This document shows, in pieces, positions 1 through 8,477 of a stretch of DNA of 64,000 nucleotides (positions are counted from its first letter, which is position 1; every line of letters starts with the position of its first letter). A program made the position numbers and the translations under genes. Below the pieces are notes generated by a model. That model saw only the letters and a program-made list of their open reading frames with translations. It had not been told where the DNA came from and ran no database searches. The DNA is from Candidatus Gastranaerophilales bacterium HUM_1 (GTDB lineage Bacteria; Cyanobacteriota; Vampirovibrionia; Gastranaerophilales; Gastranaerophilaceae): NCBI GenBank assembly GCA_002103105.1, contig DAAY01000005.1:62001-126000 (forward strand), in the 5' to 3' direction.

Positions 1-1651
1 TAAGGTCGTCAATGTAGTCTGGTGAGCCATCAGTTCTCCAGATTTTTTGAATATCCTTGACCGTACAATCTTTTGGAAGATTTGCAACTTGTATTTTGAA
101 TGCAAGATCGGCATTGTCATTCATAAATTTACAATATTCTTTTAAAAGAGGACTTGGGAGAATAATTCCTTCTTTTTTTATTCGTTCTTCAAATTTTTCA
201 TTAATATCGTTTATAGAAAGTTTGTTTTCATCAAATTCTGCTTCTTCTGTTGTTGGGGTAATTTCATCTGTTAGATAGTTAGCTTCATCTGTGTTTTGTA
301 GGTTGTTTTCTTTTTCAATGTTTCCATATTTCTTTTCAAAATAATTATCCCATTTGACTTGTTCTTCATCGTGTTTTGCATATCTTGCTTCTCTATTTGG
401 GTATATTGTTTGGGTGTAGTCTAAAAGCTCCTTGTATTCTTGTGAAACATGATCAACAACTTTTTGATTTTTAGACTCTGGGGTGATTTCTTTTAAATCT
501 GAATTTATTGCAATAAAACCCCCTTCACCATAAATATCTTCGAACATATCGATAGTATCAATGATTGCGTGTGAGAAAATGTTTTTCATCATTGGGTTTT
601 TATTCCAATAACGTTGGAGCATAATATCTTCGTTTCCAATTTTTCCGTTACGACGTTCTGCATCAATAAAAGATTTCAAATCTTCTGAAAGATGTGCTCT
701 ATCTGTTGCAACTGTCATAATTGGGCTTAAATATTTGACGATAAATGATGCTTCTGGGTCATCTTTGGCAAATCTTTTTCTGATTTTTTTCTCAACATCC
801 GTGCTTGTCATTGTTGAGGATTTTAAATCATCAGTTAGTTGTTTCTTTTTATATGTTGGGAGTAAATATTTTCTAGTTGCTCTTTTTCTTTCAATAGGTG
901 TATTGCTTTCTGTTTCTTTAGTTTCTTCTTTTTTAGGCAAACGAGCTGCTGGATTTACTGAATTTTTAGGTAAAGTAACAAAGAATTTCTTATATTCTTC
1001 TCTTGTTGCAATGAAAGAGTTCCAGAAACTTTGTTTTGGGAATTTGATACCATAAGCTGTTGTGTCATCGTTTGATAATGGTTTTGAGATTATTCCTCTA
1101 TATTCCTCGTTCATGTCTTTTTCATAAAAATCTTTGTTTATTTCTTTTAGGGTTTTCCCTTCAAGATAAATCTTTTTTAGTAAATACATCCCAAAATTAT
1201 TATTCCCGTCTTTTAATAGTGGGGTATCGCTCATCTCTTTTGCCATTTTTATTTCGGCAAGAATGCTTGTTTTGTTCTTCATTTTGTTTTCGTGAAGGTT
1301 GCTAAATAACTCTTCGTCGGGATAAATATTTTTTACATCTTCAAAATTGTCCGCCAATTCTATGTACTTAAATACTTCTCTCATCATTTGTTCTGGAGGA
1401 ATATGTTGTCTTTCTTCGTAGTCAAAGTCTAAATATTCCTTCATTGATGATGGCATATTATTTCGGTTGAAGTCTTGAGCATAAAAGTTTTCTGGGGTTC
1501 TACCAGTAAACATTATATTAAAATCTTTATAAGCATGAATATTTTTATATGTGATTTGAGAATTTGTTGTGTGATTTTTATCTTGTCGTATTTTGTTGTT
1601 GTTTTGTGTGTTATTAAAGCTAATAATCTTGGGTGTAATTGTTAAGTTCAT
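1..1651 (-). CDS. Uncharacterised protein with N-terminal FTG leader (left-truncated)
   Basis: An uninterrupted minus-strand frame runs from an ATG at 1651 to the window edge (550 codons, no stop reached), so the C-terminus is missing. I do not recognise the family. The first 50 residues are Asn/Thr-rich and polar, with no hydrophobic signal peptide, and end in I-M-F-T-G-R (residues 46-51). The rest is a charged, mostly helical soluble protein rich in Lys and Glu, with no membrane segment or obvious catalytic motif. The start is supported by an AAAGGATATA ribosome-binding stretch (plus-strand 1655-1664) just upstream. The N-terminal pattern recurs in three other proteins of this window (34030, 38211, 42374). 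Plus-strand ORFs at 57-1305 are its shadows. The function is unknown. Confidence 0.8.
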   Translation of the reverse strand, partial: MNLTITPKIISFNNTQNNNKIRQDKNHTTNSQITYKNIHAYKDFNIMFTGRTPENFYAQDFNRNNMPSSMKEYLDFDYEERQHIPPEQMMREVFKYIELADNFEDVKNIYPDEELFSNLHENKMKNKTSILAEIKMAKEMSDTPLLKDGNNNFGMYLLKKIYLEGKTLKEINKDFYEKDMNEEYRGIISKPLSNDDTTAYGIKFPKQSFWNSFIATREEYKKFFVTLPKNSVNPAARLPKKEETKETESNTPIERKRATRKYLLPTYKKKQLTDDLKSSTMTSTDVEKKIRKRFAKDDPEASFIVKYLSPIMTVATDRAHLSEDLKSFIDAERRNGKIGNEDIMLQRYWNKNPMMKNIFSHAIIDTIDMFEDIYGEGGFIAINSDLKEITPESKNQKVVDHVSQEYKELLDYTQTIYPNREARYAKHDEEQVKWDNYFEKKYGNIEKENNLQNTDEANYLTDEITPTTEEAEFDENKLSINDINEKFEERIKKEGIILPSPLLKEYCKFMNDNADLAFKIQVANLPKDCTVKDIQKIWRTDGSPDYIDDL

Positions 1652-1739
1652 GAATATATCCTTTACTCTTTTGTTATAGTAGTAAGGATTGAACAAAATT
1701 TTTTTTGCTTATTTAACTCTTTTTTATATCCTTTCATTG

Positions 1740-1748
1740 TGTTAAAAT
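1740..1748 (+). promoter_or_regulatory. Candidate extended -10 promoter of the PfkB kinase gene
   Basis: TGTTAAAAT (TG-n-TAAAAT) lies 37 bp before the ATG at 1785. The -35 region is only T-rich, so the call rests on the extended -10. It fits a monocistronic gene with a GGAG ribosome-binding site. Confidence 0.35.
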
Positions 1749-1784
1749 ATAGTCAATCGGAACACATGAAATGGAGAGTTAATA

Positions 1785-2834
1785 ATGGCTGATATAGTTA
1801 CTATTGGAAGTGCGACAATGGATGTATTTGTTGAATGTGACGATGCAAATATTGTTTCTGTTCGCTCACTAAAGAAAAAATCCGAATTTATGAGTTATTC
1901 ATATGGTGCAAAGATTGAAATTACTGATTTCGCATCTCAAGTAGGAGGGGGCGGAGTTAATACTGCGACAAACTTTGCTAATCTTGGACTTTCAACTGCT
2001 GCAATTTTTAAAGTTGGTGATGATATTTATTCAAAAGGTTTGTTTGAGTTTTTCAAAGATAGAGATGTTGATTTGTCGTATGTAATTCAAAATAAGGAAG
2101 AATCAACAGGTTTTTCAATTATTTTAACAAGTTTTGAAGGTGATAGAACTGTTTTGGCTCATAGAGGTGCTAATGCTCATATTAAAAAGTCTGAAATCAA
2201 TTATGATGCTATTAAAAATGCAAAACTCCTTTATATTGCACCTTTGAATGGTGATAGTAACAAAGTTCTTGATGATATTGTTAAATTCGCTAAAGAAAAT
2301 GATACTGCAATTTGTTTTAATGCAGGTACAACAGGAATTAAAAAAGGTTTCAATTATTTGAAGAAGATTTTAGAATCTGCTCAAATTGTTGTTATGAATA
2401 AAGAAGAAGCTTCTATGGCAACTGGAATTCAGCTTCGCTCTGATACAAAAGAAGAAAAGTTCTCAACAATGCTTATTCACCCTGATTTGAAGGCAATGTT
2501 TAACAAATTAAAAGTTTCAGATTACCAAATTATCGTAATTACAGATGGTGGGGCTGGTGCTTATGCATATGATGGTAAAAAGTATTACTATTGCCCTTGT
2601 TTTGAAGGTCCTGTGACATCTACTTTAGGTGCTGGGGATGCATTTGCTTCTACTTTCTGTGCTTCATTGATGAGAGAAAATAAAGATATTGAAAAAGCGT
2701 TGAAGATGGCTTCAATTAATTCTGCGGGTGTTGTTTCAGAATTTGGTGCAACAAGAGGTCTTTTGACTTTTGATGAAATCGAAAAAAGACTTTCAAATTC
2801 TCCAGATTATGAATGTAAAATTGAAGAAGAATAA
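1785..2834 (+). CDS. PfkB/ribokinase-family carbohydrate (or nucleoside) kinase
   Basis: 349 residues, full length for the ribokinase/PfkB family, which transfers phosphate from ATP to a sugar or nucleoside hydroxyl in the cytosol. The N-terminal family signature is the glycine-rich GGGGVNTATNFANLG near residue 53. The C-terminal ATP-site/anion-hole motif is TLGAGDAFAS, in which the GAGD Asp is the catalytic base. The substrate cannot be read from sequence; ribokinase, adenosine-kinase-like and fructokinase-like activities are all possible. The start is supported by GGAGAG 8 bp upstream. The gene stands alone between a divergent unknown gene and a terminator at 2869-2902. The family is certain and the specificity is not. 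Confidence 0.9.
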   Translation: MADIVTIGSATMDVFVECDDANIVSVRSLKKKSEFMSYSYGAKIEITDFASQVGGGGVNTATNFANLGLSTAAIFKVGDDIYSKGLFEFFKDRDVDLSYVIQNKEESTGFSIILTSFEGDRTVLAHRGANAHIKKSEINYDAIKNAKLLYIAPLNGDSNKVLDDIVKFAKENDTAICFNAGTTGIKKGFNYLKKILESAQIVVMNKEEASMATGIQLRSDTKEEKFSTMLIHPDLKAMFNKLKVSDYQIIVITDGGAGAYAYDGKKYYYCPCFEGPVTSTLGAGDAFASTFCASLMRENKDIEKALKMASINSAGVVSEFGATRGLLTFDEIEKRLSNSPDYECKIEEE

Positions 2835-2868
2835 AATTTTTTTTTAGTATTTTAAGTTTATAGATAAA

Positions 2869-2902
2869 ATCCTGCCAAGAGTCCTTTTGGCGGGATTTTT
2901 TT
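2869..2902 (+). terminator. Rho-independent terminator after the PfkB kinase gene
   Basis: A 10-bp stem (left arm 2869-2878, right arm 2887-2896, one G-T wobble) is followed by seven T residues. Confidence 0.85.
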
Positions 2903-3000
2903 AATTGATTTTTCTAATAGCCCAACTCGGTAATTTTATTGCTTTTGAATGTTGTGTTAAATAATAATACAAATCAGAAAGGCTGAGGGATAAATATATA

Positions 3001-3648
3001 ATGGAAAAGGTCAAAAAAGTGATAATAGTAGATGATTTTGCACTTAGTCGAGCAATTTTGAAAAAAATGATTGCTTTTCGTTCTGATTTTGTTGTTTGTG
3101 GAGAGTTCGAAAATGCTGAAGATTGTATAGAGTATTTGAAAAACAATGATGCTGATTTGGTTATTATGGATTTTTGTTTGCCAAAAATGAATGGTACTAA
3201 CGCATCAAATATAATCAAGACTTTTTCTCCTAGAATAAAAATTATTTTGCTAGTTTCTATAAATACTCGTTCGGAAATTTTGATGTCATTATTTGCAAAT
3301 GTGGATGCTTATGCACTAAAAGACGTTAGTCAAGACCAGTTGTTGAGTATTGCGGATAAAGTCTTTTCAAGTAATATTTGGGTTGATTTCCGAATTCAAC
3401 ATACAATTTTTAATTTGATAAAATATTTACCATCATCTGATTATTTATATTTTAAAAATCTTTTGACTTCAAATGAAGGAATTTTGATTGATATGATTTT
3501 GAAAGGTTTTGATAAAGGTGATATAGCAAAATCTTTAAATGTTCAGTTGCCAGATTTAGCGGTTGCTGTTCGTTCAATATTTAAAAAGTTGTCAAAAACA
3601 AAACGGGTAATTCAGTTGGTAGAGGATTTCAAGTATGGCCTTGTTTAA
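3001..3648 (+). CDS. NarL-like response regulator with degenerate output domain
   Basis: 215 residues. The N-terminal receiver domain has the acidic pair D11-D12, phospho-acceptor D57 (in IMDFCLPKMNG), a Ser at 86 in the Thr/Ser position and the conserved K107. The C-terminal 60 residues look like a LuxR-type helix-turn-helix (GFDKGDIAKSLNV followed by a recognition-like helix), but the usual LuxR signature is weak. It overlaps the downstream histidine kinase by 14 bp, so the two are co-translated and almost certainly cognate. The ribosome-binding site GAGGGA precedes the ATG. The expected role is phosphorylation-controlled transcription; the targets are unknown. Confidence 0.85.
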   Translation: MEKVKKVIIVDDFALSRAILKKMIAFRSDFVVCGEFENAEDCIEYLKNNDADLVIMDFCLPKMNGTNASNIIKTFSPRIKIILLVSINTRSEILMSLFANVDAYALKDVSQDQLLSIADKVFSSNIWVDFRIQHTIFNLIKYLPSSDYLYFKNLLTSNEGILIDMILKGFDKGDIAKSLNVQLPDLAVAVRSIFKKLSKTKRVIQLVEDFKYGLV

Positions 3649-5386
3649 GAATAATACAATTTTTAATTTCAGATTTAGAACATATTTTATTCCTTTATTC
3701 TTTTATCTTTTGACTGTTTTTTTCTTTTGCAGTCCATTTTTAGGGTTGAAGTTTTTACCTCCCAAGATGTCAGTTCTTATTGCCATAATTATTTTGACTC
3801 TAAAGCAATTATTTAATATCTTTTTATTTAATTGCAAATTAAATGTAAAAGATGATGAATTTTTAAGATATAGATATTGTATTTCAGGAACAAAATCTCT
3901 TTCGCCAGCTTGTAATTCTTGCCATGTGGAATCTCTTTTAGATATAATTTTTTCTAATTCGCCAGATATTATTACTTTCAAGGATTCAAAGCTAAAATAT
4001 GCAATGTGTTCTAAGAAATTTGCTTGTCTTGCTGGGAAAAAGGATTCCTCTGAAATTATTGGAAAAACTATAAAAGATTTTCTTTCGGATAAAAACCAAG
4101 CTAATATTTTGAAATCAAATGACAGATATGTAATGAAAAAACGAGTTTCTCGGACTTGTTTTTATACGGATTATTCTTCCAGTCCAGAATTAAAATATGA
4201 AGTTGTTTCGACCCCAATTATCAGTAATAACGAGGTCGTAGGTGTTTTAACTTTGAGTCGTGATGTTACTGATACTTGTAACTTAAAAGATTCATTAGAG
4301 CTTTCAAATTCTCAATTAGTAACTTTGTTGAATAATACTCCGATGTTTGCTTATATCGTTGATACTTCGGGAAATTATATTTTAGGAAATGATAAAGCTA
4401 ATCGTCTATTCGTAGATGGAGTTGATTATCTTCTAACTGGTGAAAATATTCAAGTTAATCCCGAAATTTTTAAAGAAGAAGTTATGGCTGAGGATGTTAT
4501 TATAAAAGCTAATAAGCAAAATTTACAGTTTGAAAAGCGATTTACAACGCTTGATGGTGATAGGCATTGGTATAGCATCTGTAAGACTCCATTATTTGAT
4601 GATAAAGGAAATTTATATGCTATCTCCACTTTTGGTCGAAGTATTGAACAAGAAAAACGAATTTTAGAACAACGAGAAACTTATATTGCTACCCTTAGCC
4701 ATGATTTGAAAACTCCGACAATTGCTCAAGTTCGAGCTTTGGAGCTAATGTTGAGTGGACAGTTTGGAGAATTTAATCAAGAACAAAAAAATATGTTAAA
4801 GTTAACTCTAGACTCTTGTAATTATATGTATGATATGGTTTATACTCTTTTATCTACTTATAAATTTGAAAATGGAGATATTTCGTTAAACTTTTCATCT
4901 TTAAATTTTACAAAAGTTGTAAAAGAGTCCATAAAAGAAGTTTTAAATCTGGCACAAGAAAATTCTGTGACTGTAGATTTTTCTGAAAAATCGGTATATA
5001 AAATTGTCGCAGACAAAATTGAGATGAAACGTGTCGTAATAAATTTGTTATCTAATGCAATAAACTATGCTTTCCAAAATTCAAGAGTTTCTATTTCGGT
5101 TAAAATATCTGGTAAAAATCTAGAATTTTATGTAAAAAATTCTAGCCCATATATTGAACCGAGTGCTATGAATGGCTTGTTTAGAAAGTATGTTTCTCAT
5201 TCTGATAAATTCAACAAAGTTGGAGTTGGACTTGGCTTGTATTTATCAAAGAAGATTGTTGAAGCACATGGAGGCAAAATAATTGCAAAAAGCTTCAAAA
5301 ACCAAAGTAATATCTTCGGGTTTTCAATTCCGTTAGATTGTTCTTTTGATTCAAAACCAGAATACCTTGTAGGAATTATAAATTAG
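3635..5386 (+). CDS. Membrane PAS-sensor histidine kinase
   Basis: 583 residues. Two hydrophobic segments (about 17-36 and 46-64) anchor the N-terminus in the inner membrane. Two PAS-like regions follow (about 97-220 and 230-345). The DHp domain has the phospho-accepting His at residue 356 (SHDLKTP), and the HATPase domain has an N box (NLLSNAINYA, about 469-478) and a G box (GVGLGLYLSKKIVEAHGG). All parts needed for autophosphorylation are present. The gene starts inside the response regulator gene, with AGAGGA as ribosome-binding site. Its end overlaps the end of the opposing tolC-like gene by 11 bp, with no terminator between. The signal is probably sensed in the cytosol through the PAS domains, because there is almost no periplasmic loop. 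Confidence 0.9.
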   Translation: MALFKNNTIFNFRFRTYFIPLFFYLLTVFFFCSPFLGLKFLPPKMSVLIAIIILTLKQLFNIFLFNCKLNVKDDEFLRYRYCISGTKSLSPACNSCHVESLLDIIFSNSPDIITFKDSKLKYAMCSKKFACLAGKKDSSEIIGKTIKDFLSDKNQANILKSNDRYVMKKRVSRTCFYTDYSSSPELKYEVVSTPIISNNEVVGVLTLSRDVTDTCNLKDSLELSNSQLVTLLNNTPMFAYIVDTSGNYILGNDKANRLFVDGVDYLLTGENIQVNPEIFKEEVMAEDVIIKANKQNLQFEKRFTTLDGDRHWYSICKTPLFDDKGNLYAISTFGRSIEQEKRILEQRETYIATLSHDLKTPTIAQVRALELMLSGQFGEFNQEQKNMLKLTLDSCNYMYDMVYTLLSTYKFENGDISLNFSSLNFTKVVKESIKEVLNLAQENSVTVDFSEKSVYKIVADKIEMKRVVINLLSNAINYAFQNSRVSISVKISGKNLEFYVKNSSPYIEPSAMNGLFRKYVSHSDKFNKVGVGLGLYLSKKIVEAHGGKIIAKSFKNQSNIFGFSIPLDCSFDSKPEYLVGIIN

Positions 5387-6752
5387 TGCTTGGTTTAGTA
5401 TAATCTTGTCCACCTGTAGCTTTGTACAAGTTTATAGAAGAAATAACTTTATTTATATTATTAGTAACCATATCTTCTTCCATAATCAATATTGCTTGAT
5501 TATCTTTCATATTATCAAGTTTTGACCTTGCTCCAATTTTAAATTGGTTATTAGCTAATTCTAATTTTTCTTTTTCTAAATTAAATCTTTCAAGGCTATT
5601 TTGATAATTTTTGTTTGACGTTTTAACACTCATCATCGCATCATTTAACTCTTGAATAGAAGTAAGAATTGTTTTTTGATAAATCTGGAGAGCTTTTTCA
5701 TATTCTAACTTGTTATAACGAAGTTTTGCTTTTTTGTATCCTCCAGTGAATAAATCAAGAGAAGGTGCTACTCCAATATTTGAAATGAATGTATGAGGAG
5801 CAAAAATTCTACACCAGTCATATGCATTAAATCCTGCTTGACCATATATTGTAAATTTTGGTAAGAAATCTCTTCTTGCTATTTTTACGTCAATTCCAGT
5901 TTTTTGAATGTATTCTTCAGCTTTTTTCATATCGGGTCTGTATTGGATGTATTCTGTTGAAATTTCTTCTGGAATATCTATATTTGAGATAGTGTTATAG
6001 TCACTTCTATTTATATCTTTTATAAATCTATCTCCAAGTTGGGTAATCATTTGATTTATTATGATATCTTGTCTTTCTTTTAGAGAATTATAGCGTTCAT
6101 TCATTTTTGCAAGGGTTTGTTGCTCAGATAATAACTCATATACTGGGCATAAACCGCTTTTATATTTTTCTTTTTCTAAATTAACAATATTTTCTTCAAT
6201 TGCTATTAAATCTTTTTGGTTTTTAATAAGTTTATCTATTCCTATCAAGGTGTAATAATTTGCAGCGAAATCTGATGAAATCGAGATATAAGAAGCTCTT
6301 TCATCTTCTTTAACCATTTCTGCTTGTTTTTTTGCACTTTTTGTTTTTAGATAATTTTCACCCCAAATATCAACTTCATAATTCATTGTTAATGGTAAAT
6401 AGTATCGAGATTGGTTGTAGTCTGGAATTACAACATCCCCAAATCTTGTTGTTGCGGATGTAAATTCTCTTTGGATATTTCCGTTGAAATATAATTGAGG
6501 CAATTGATTGGCGAATGCTTGTTTTATTGCCTCTTTTGACTGTTTCGCTTTAATTGTTGCGATTTTTAAATCTGGATTGTTTTTGTAAACTTCTCCAAGA
6601 TAGTTATTTAAGTTTTCATCGTTAAATTTGTCCCACCATTGCAAATTCATATATTGTAAATTTGCATTTGAGTTTTGTGCTTCTTTAGCTTGTGCTTGTG
6701 GGGTAATAGTGAGTAAACTTATTAAAATAATTAATATTTGTAATTTTTTCAT
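5376..6752 (-). CDS. TolC-family outer membrane efflux protein
   Basis: 458 residues with a Sec signal peptide (basic start, hydrophobic core to about residue 20, cleavage near AQA-KEA). Two TolC/OEP repeats of long amphipathic helices with intervening strands match the family that forms trimeric outer-membrane channels with periplasmic tunnels. There is no lipobox, unlike NodT types. It is divergent from a MarR regulator and an EmrA-type adaptor, with a shared 47-bp control region carrying an inverted repeat (6771-6788). It presumably forms the outer-membrane end of a tripartite exporter with that adaptor. It also shows the organism has an outer membrane. AAGGA ribosome-binding site. Confidence 0.9.
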   Translation of the reverse strand: MKKLQILIILISLLTITPQAQAKEAQNSNANLQYMNLQWWDKFNDENLNNYLGEVYKNNPDLKIATIKAKQSKEAIKQAFANQLPQLYFNGNIQREFTSATTRFGDVVIPDYNQSRYYLPLTMNYEVDIWGENYLKTKSAKKQAEMVKEDERASYISISSDFAANYYTLIGIDKLIKNQKDLIAIEENIVNLEKEKYKSGLCPVYELLSEQQTLAKMNERYNSLKERQDIIINQMITQLGDRFIKDINRSDYNTISNIDIPEEISTEYIQYRPDMKKAEEYIQKTGIDVKIARRDFLPKFTIYGQAGFNAYDWCRIFAPHTFISNIGVAPSLDLFTGGYKKAKLRYNKLEYEKALQIYQKTILTSIQELNDAMMSVKTSNKNYQNSLERFNLEKEKLELANNQFKIGARSKLDNMKDNQAILIMEEDMVTNNINKVISSINLYKATGGQDYTKPSTNL

Positions 6753-6770
6753 GCTACTTATATCCTTTTT

Positions 6771-6788
6771 GTGTTATCATAATAACAC
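6771..6788. promoter_or_regulatory. Inverted repeat, likely MarR operator
   Basis: GTGTTAT-CATA-ATAACAC is a perfect 7-bp inverted repeat with a 4-bp spacer, centred between the divergent tolC-like and marR-like genes and 12 bp before the marR start. MarR proteins typically bind 16-20 bp palindromes in exactly this position. It also contains -10-like TATCAT/CATAAT (plus strand) and TATTAT (minus strand), so binding would block both directions. Confidence 0.6.
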
Positions 6789-6799
6789 AAAGTAAAAAC

Positions 6800-7258
6800 A
6801 TGGACAAGAATAGATTATTAAAATATAAAGTAGGTATGAATTTGACTGGCACAGGGAATTTGTCTAAGATATTTGCTTGCCAAGCTTTTTCAAACAATAA
6901 TTTCCCCATTACTCCTGAACAGTTTTCTGTTCTAGCTGTTTTGTATGAAAATAATAATCTGTATCAACGTCAAATTTCAGCCTTAACCCTTAAAGATAGA
7001 CCCAATATTTCAAGAATAGTTTGTATTTTGGAAGAGATGGGTTGTGTCACAAAAACTCCAGATGTTAGTGGCCGAAAAGTTTTTAAAATTGCAATTACTC
7101 AAAAAGGAATTGATTTGTATAAGCATGTTCTTCCTGAGATTTTGCGAGTATGGTTAGAAACCGTAGAAGGTGTTGAAGAAGGAAATTTGGATATCTTTTA
7201 CAATGTTCTTTCAATGATTAGAGAAAATTTAATATCAAAAGTAAATATACAAATATAA
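6800..7258 (+). CDS. MarR-family transcriptional regulator
   Basis: 152 residues, the normal MarR length. A winged helix-turn-helix is visible (YQRQISALTLKDRPNISRIV as the HTH, GRKVFKIAITQKG as the wing), flanked by dimerisation helices. The family dimerises and represses, and is released by small phenolic or drug-like ligands. It is divergent from the tolC-like gene and 14 bp upstream of the EmrA-type adaptor, with a palindromic operator in front, so autoregulation and control of the efflux genes is the natural reading. No Shine-Dalgarno sequence is visible and the leader would be short. Confidence 0.9.
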   Translation: MDKNRLLKYKVGMNLTGTGNLSKIFACQAFSNNNFPITPEQFSVLAVLYENNNLYQRQISALTLKDRPNISRIVCILEEMGCVTKTPDVSGRKVFKIAITQKGIDLYKHVLPEILRVWLETVEGVEEGNLDIFYNVLSMIRENLISKVNIQI

Positions 7259-7272
7259 AGAGGTAAATTTTT

Positions 7273-8400
7273 ATGACGGAAAACAAAGATAAAATTAATG
7301 TTGCCCCTCGTTTTCCAAAGGGTAAAAAAAGAAAAAAAGAAGAAATTGAGATTTTAGCAAAAGCAAGATTAAAAAAGAGAAGACCTAAATTAACTAAAAA
7401 ACGTGTATTTATTCCTGCAATTGCTGCTGTTTTATTAATTATGTTGGGCTTTTATGCTGCAATTATGTCCACTCATTATCAATCAACAGATGATGCTTTT
7501 GTAGAGGGAAGAATTATTTCTGTTGCTCCACGTGTAGCGGGACCAGTTGTTAACTTGTTAGTTGACGATAACCAACCAGTTAAAAAAGGTGATTTACTTT
7601 TAGAAATTGACCCCAATGATTATCAAGTAAAATTAGACCAAGCAGAAGCAAAACTAGCAGAAGCGAAAGCTCGTTTGAATGTGTCAAATCATGATGTTTC
7701 AAAAAATACTTCTGATATGCATCAAGCTTCTGATGATAGAGTTTCCGCAATGTCAAAACTTGATTTCGCTCAAAAAGATTATAAACGCTATAATGATATG
7801 TACAAAACTGGAGTTGTTTCTAAACAAGATTACGATAGAAGTTCTAAAGATTTAGATGTATCAAAAGCAAATTACCAGTCTGCAAGCAATAGAACAAAAG
7901 CAATGAAATCCGAACTTGATTCATCAATAGCAAAAACTCAAACGGTACAAGCTGAAATTCAAAGGTTAGAAGCTGAAGTTGAACAAGCTAAACTAAATTT
8001 AAGTTACACCAAGATTTATGCCCCTTCTGATGGATTGATTGCATCTCGTAGTGTCGAACAAGGTAATTATGTTCAAACAGGTCAACCATTGTTGGCGGTT
8101 GTTCCTCGCAGAGTTTGGGTTGTTGCAAACTTTAAAGAAGGTCAATTAACTCATATGCACCCAGGGCAAAGAGTTTGGGTAAAAGTTGATACTTATCCAA
8201 ATAAGAAATTCAAAGCTCATGTTGATAGTATTCAAAGAGCAACTGGTGCAAAATCTAGTTTGTTCCCTCCAGAAAATGCTGTTGGTAGTTATGTAAAAAT
8301 CGTTCAACGTGTCCCAGTAAAAATTGTATTTGATGAAGATTATTCAAAATTTAATATTGTTCCTGGAATGTCTGTTGTTCCGACTGTAAAAATAAAATAG
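7273..8400 (+). CDS. EmrA/HlyD-type membrane fusion protein
   Basis: 375 residues. A basic cytoplasmic N-terminus of about 45 residues is followed by one transmembrane segment (about 49-69), then the biotinyl-lipoyl-like half motif near VAPRVAGPVVNLLVDDNQPV, a long alpha-helical hairpin, the second lipoyl half (YAPSDGLIASRSVEQGNYV) and a beta-barrel domain. This is the EmrA/HlyD architecture. Such adaptors join an inner-membrane pump to TolC. The marR-emrA pair is an operon (14-bp gap, AGAGG ribosome-binding site) ended by a strong hairpin at 8425-8460. No EmrB-type MFS or ABC pump follows, which is unusual; the pump must be encoded elsewhere. Confidence 0.92.
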   Translation: MTENKDKINVAPRFPKGKKRKKEEIEILAKARLKKRRPKLTKKRVFIPAIAAVLLIMLGFYAAIMSTHYQSTDDAFVEGRIISVAPRVAGPVVNLLVDDNQPVKKGDLLLEIDPNDYQVKLDQAEAKLAEAKARLNVSNHDVSKNTSDMHQASDDRVSAMSKLDFAQKDYKRYNDMYKTGVVSKQDYDRSSKDLDVSKANYQSASNRTKAMKSELDSSIAKTQTVQAEIQRLEAEVEQAKLNLSYTKIYAPSDGLIASRSVEQGNYVQTGQPLLAVVPRRVWVVANFKEGQLTHMHPGQRVWVKVDTYPNKKFKAHVDSIQRATGAKSSLFPPENAVGSYVKIVQRVPVKIVFDEDYSKFNIVPGMSVVPTVKIK

Positions 8401-8424
8401 CGTTCAATATTGTTTATAAATAAG

Positions 8425-8460
8425 AAAAGCGTAAGGAAATTATTAACCTTACGCTTTTTT
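8425..8460. terminator. Bidirectional terminator between emrA-like and yvlD-like genes
   Basis: A 12-bp perfect stem (8425-8436 with 8447-8458) is flanked by A and T runs on both sides and lies between convergent genes. Confidence 0.85.
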
Positions 8461-8477
8461 ATTGAAAAATATGTTTG

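Noticed and set aside
57..1305. Three plus-strand ORFs of 73-106 codons
   Set aside because: They lie opposite one uninterrupted 550-codon minus-strand frame with a good ribosome-binding site, and their translations are hydrophobic shadows rich in Phe, Leu and Ser.
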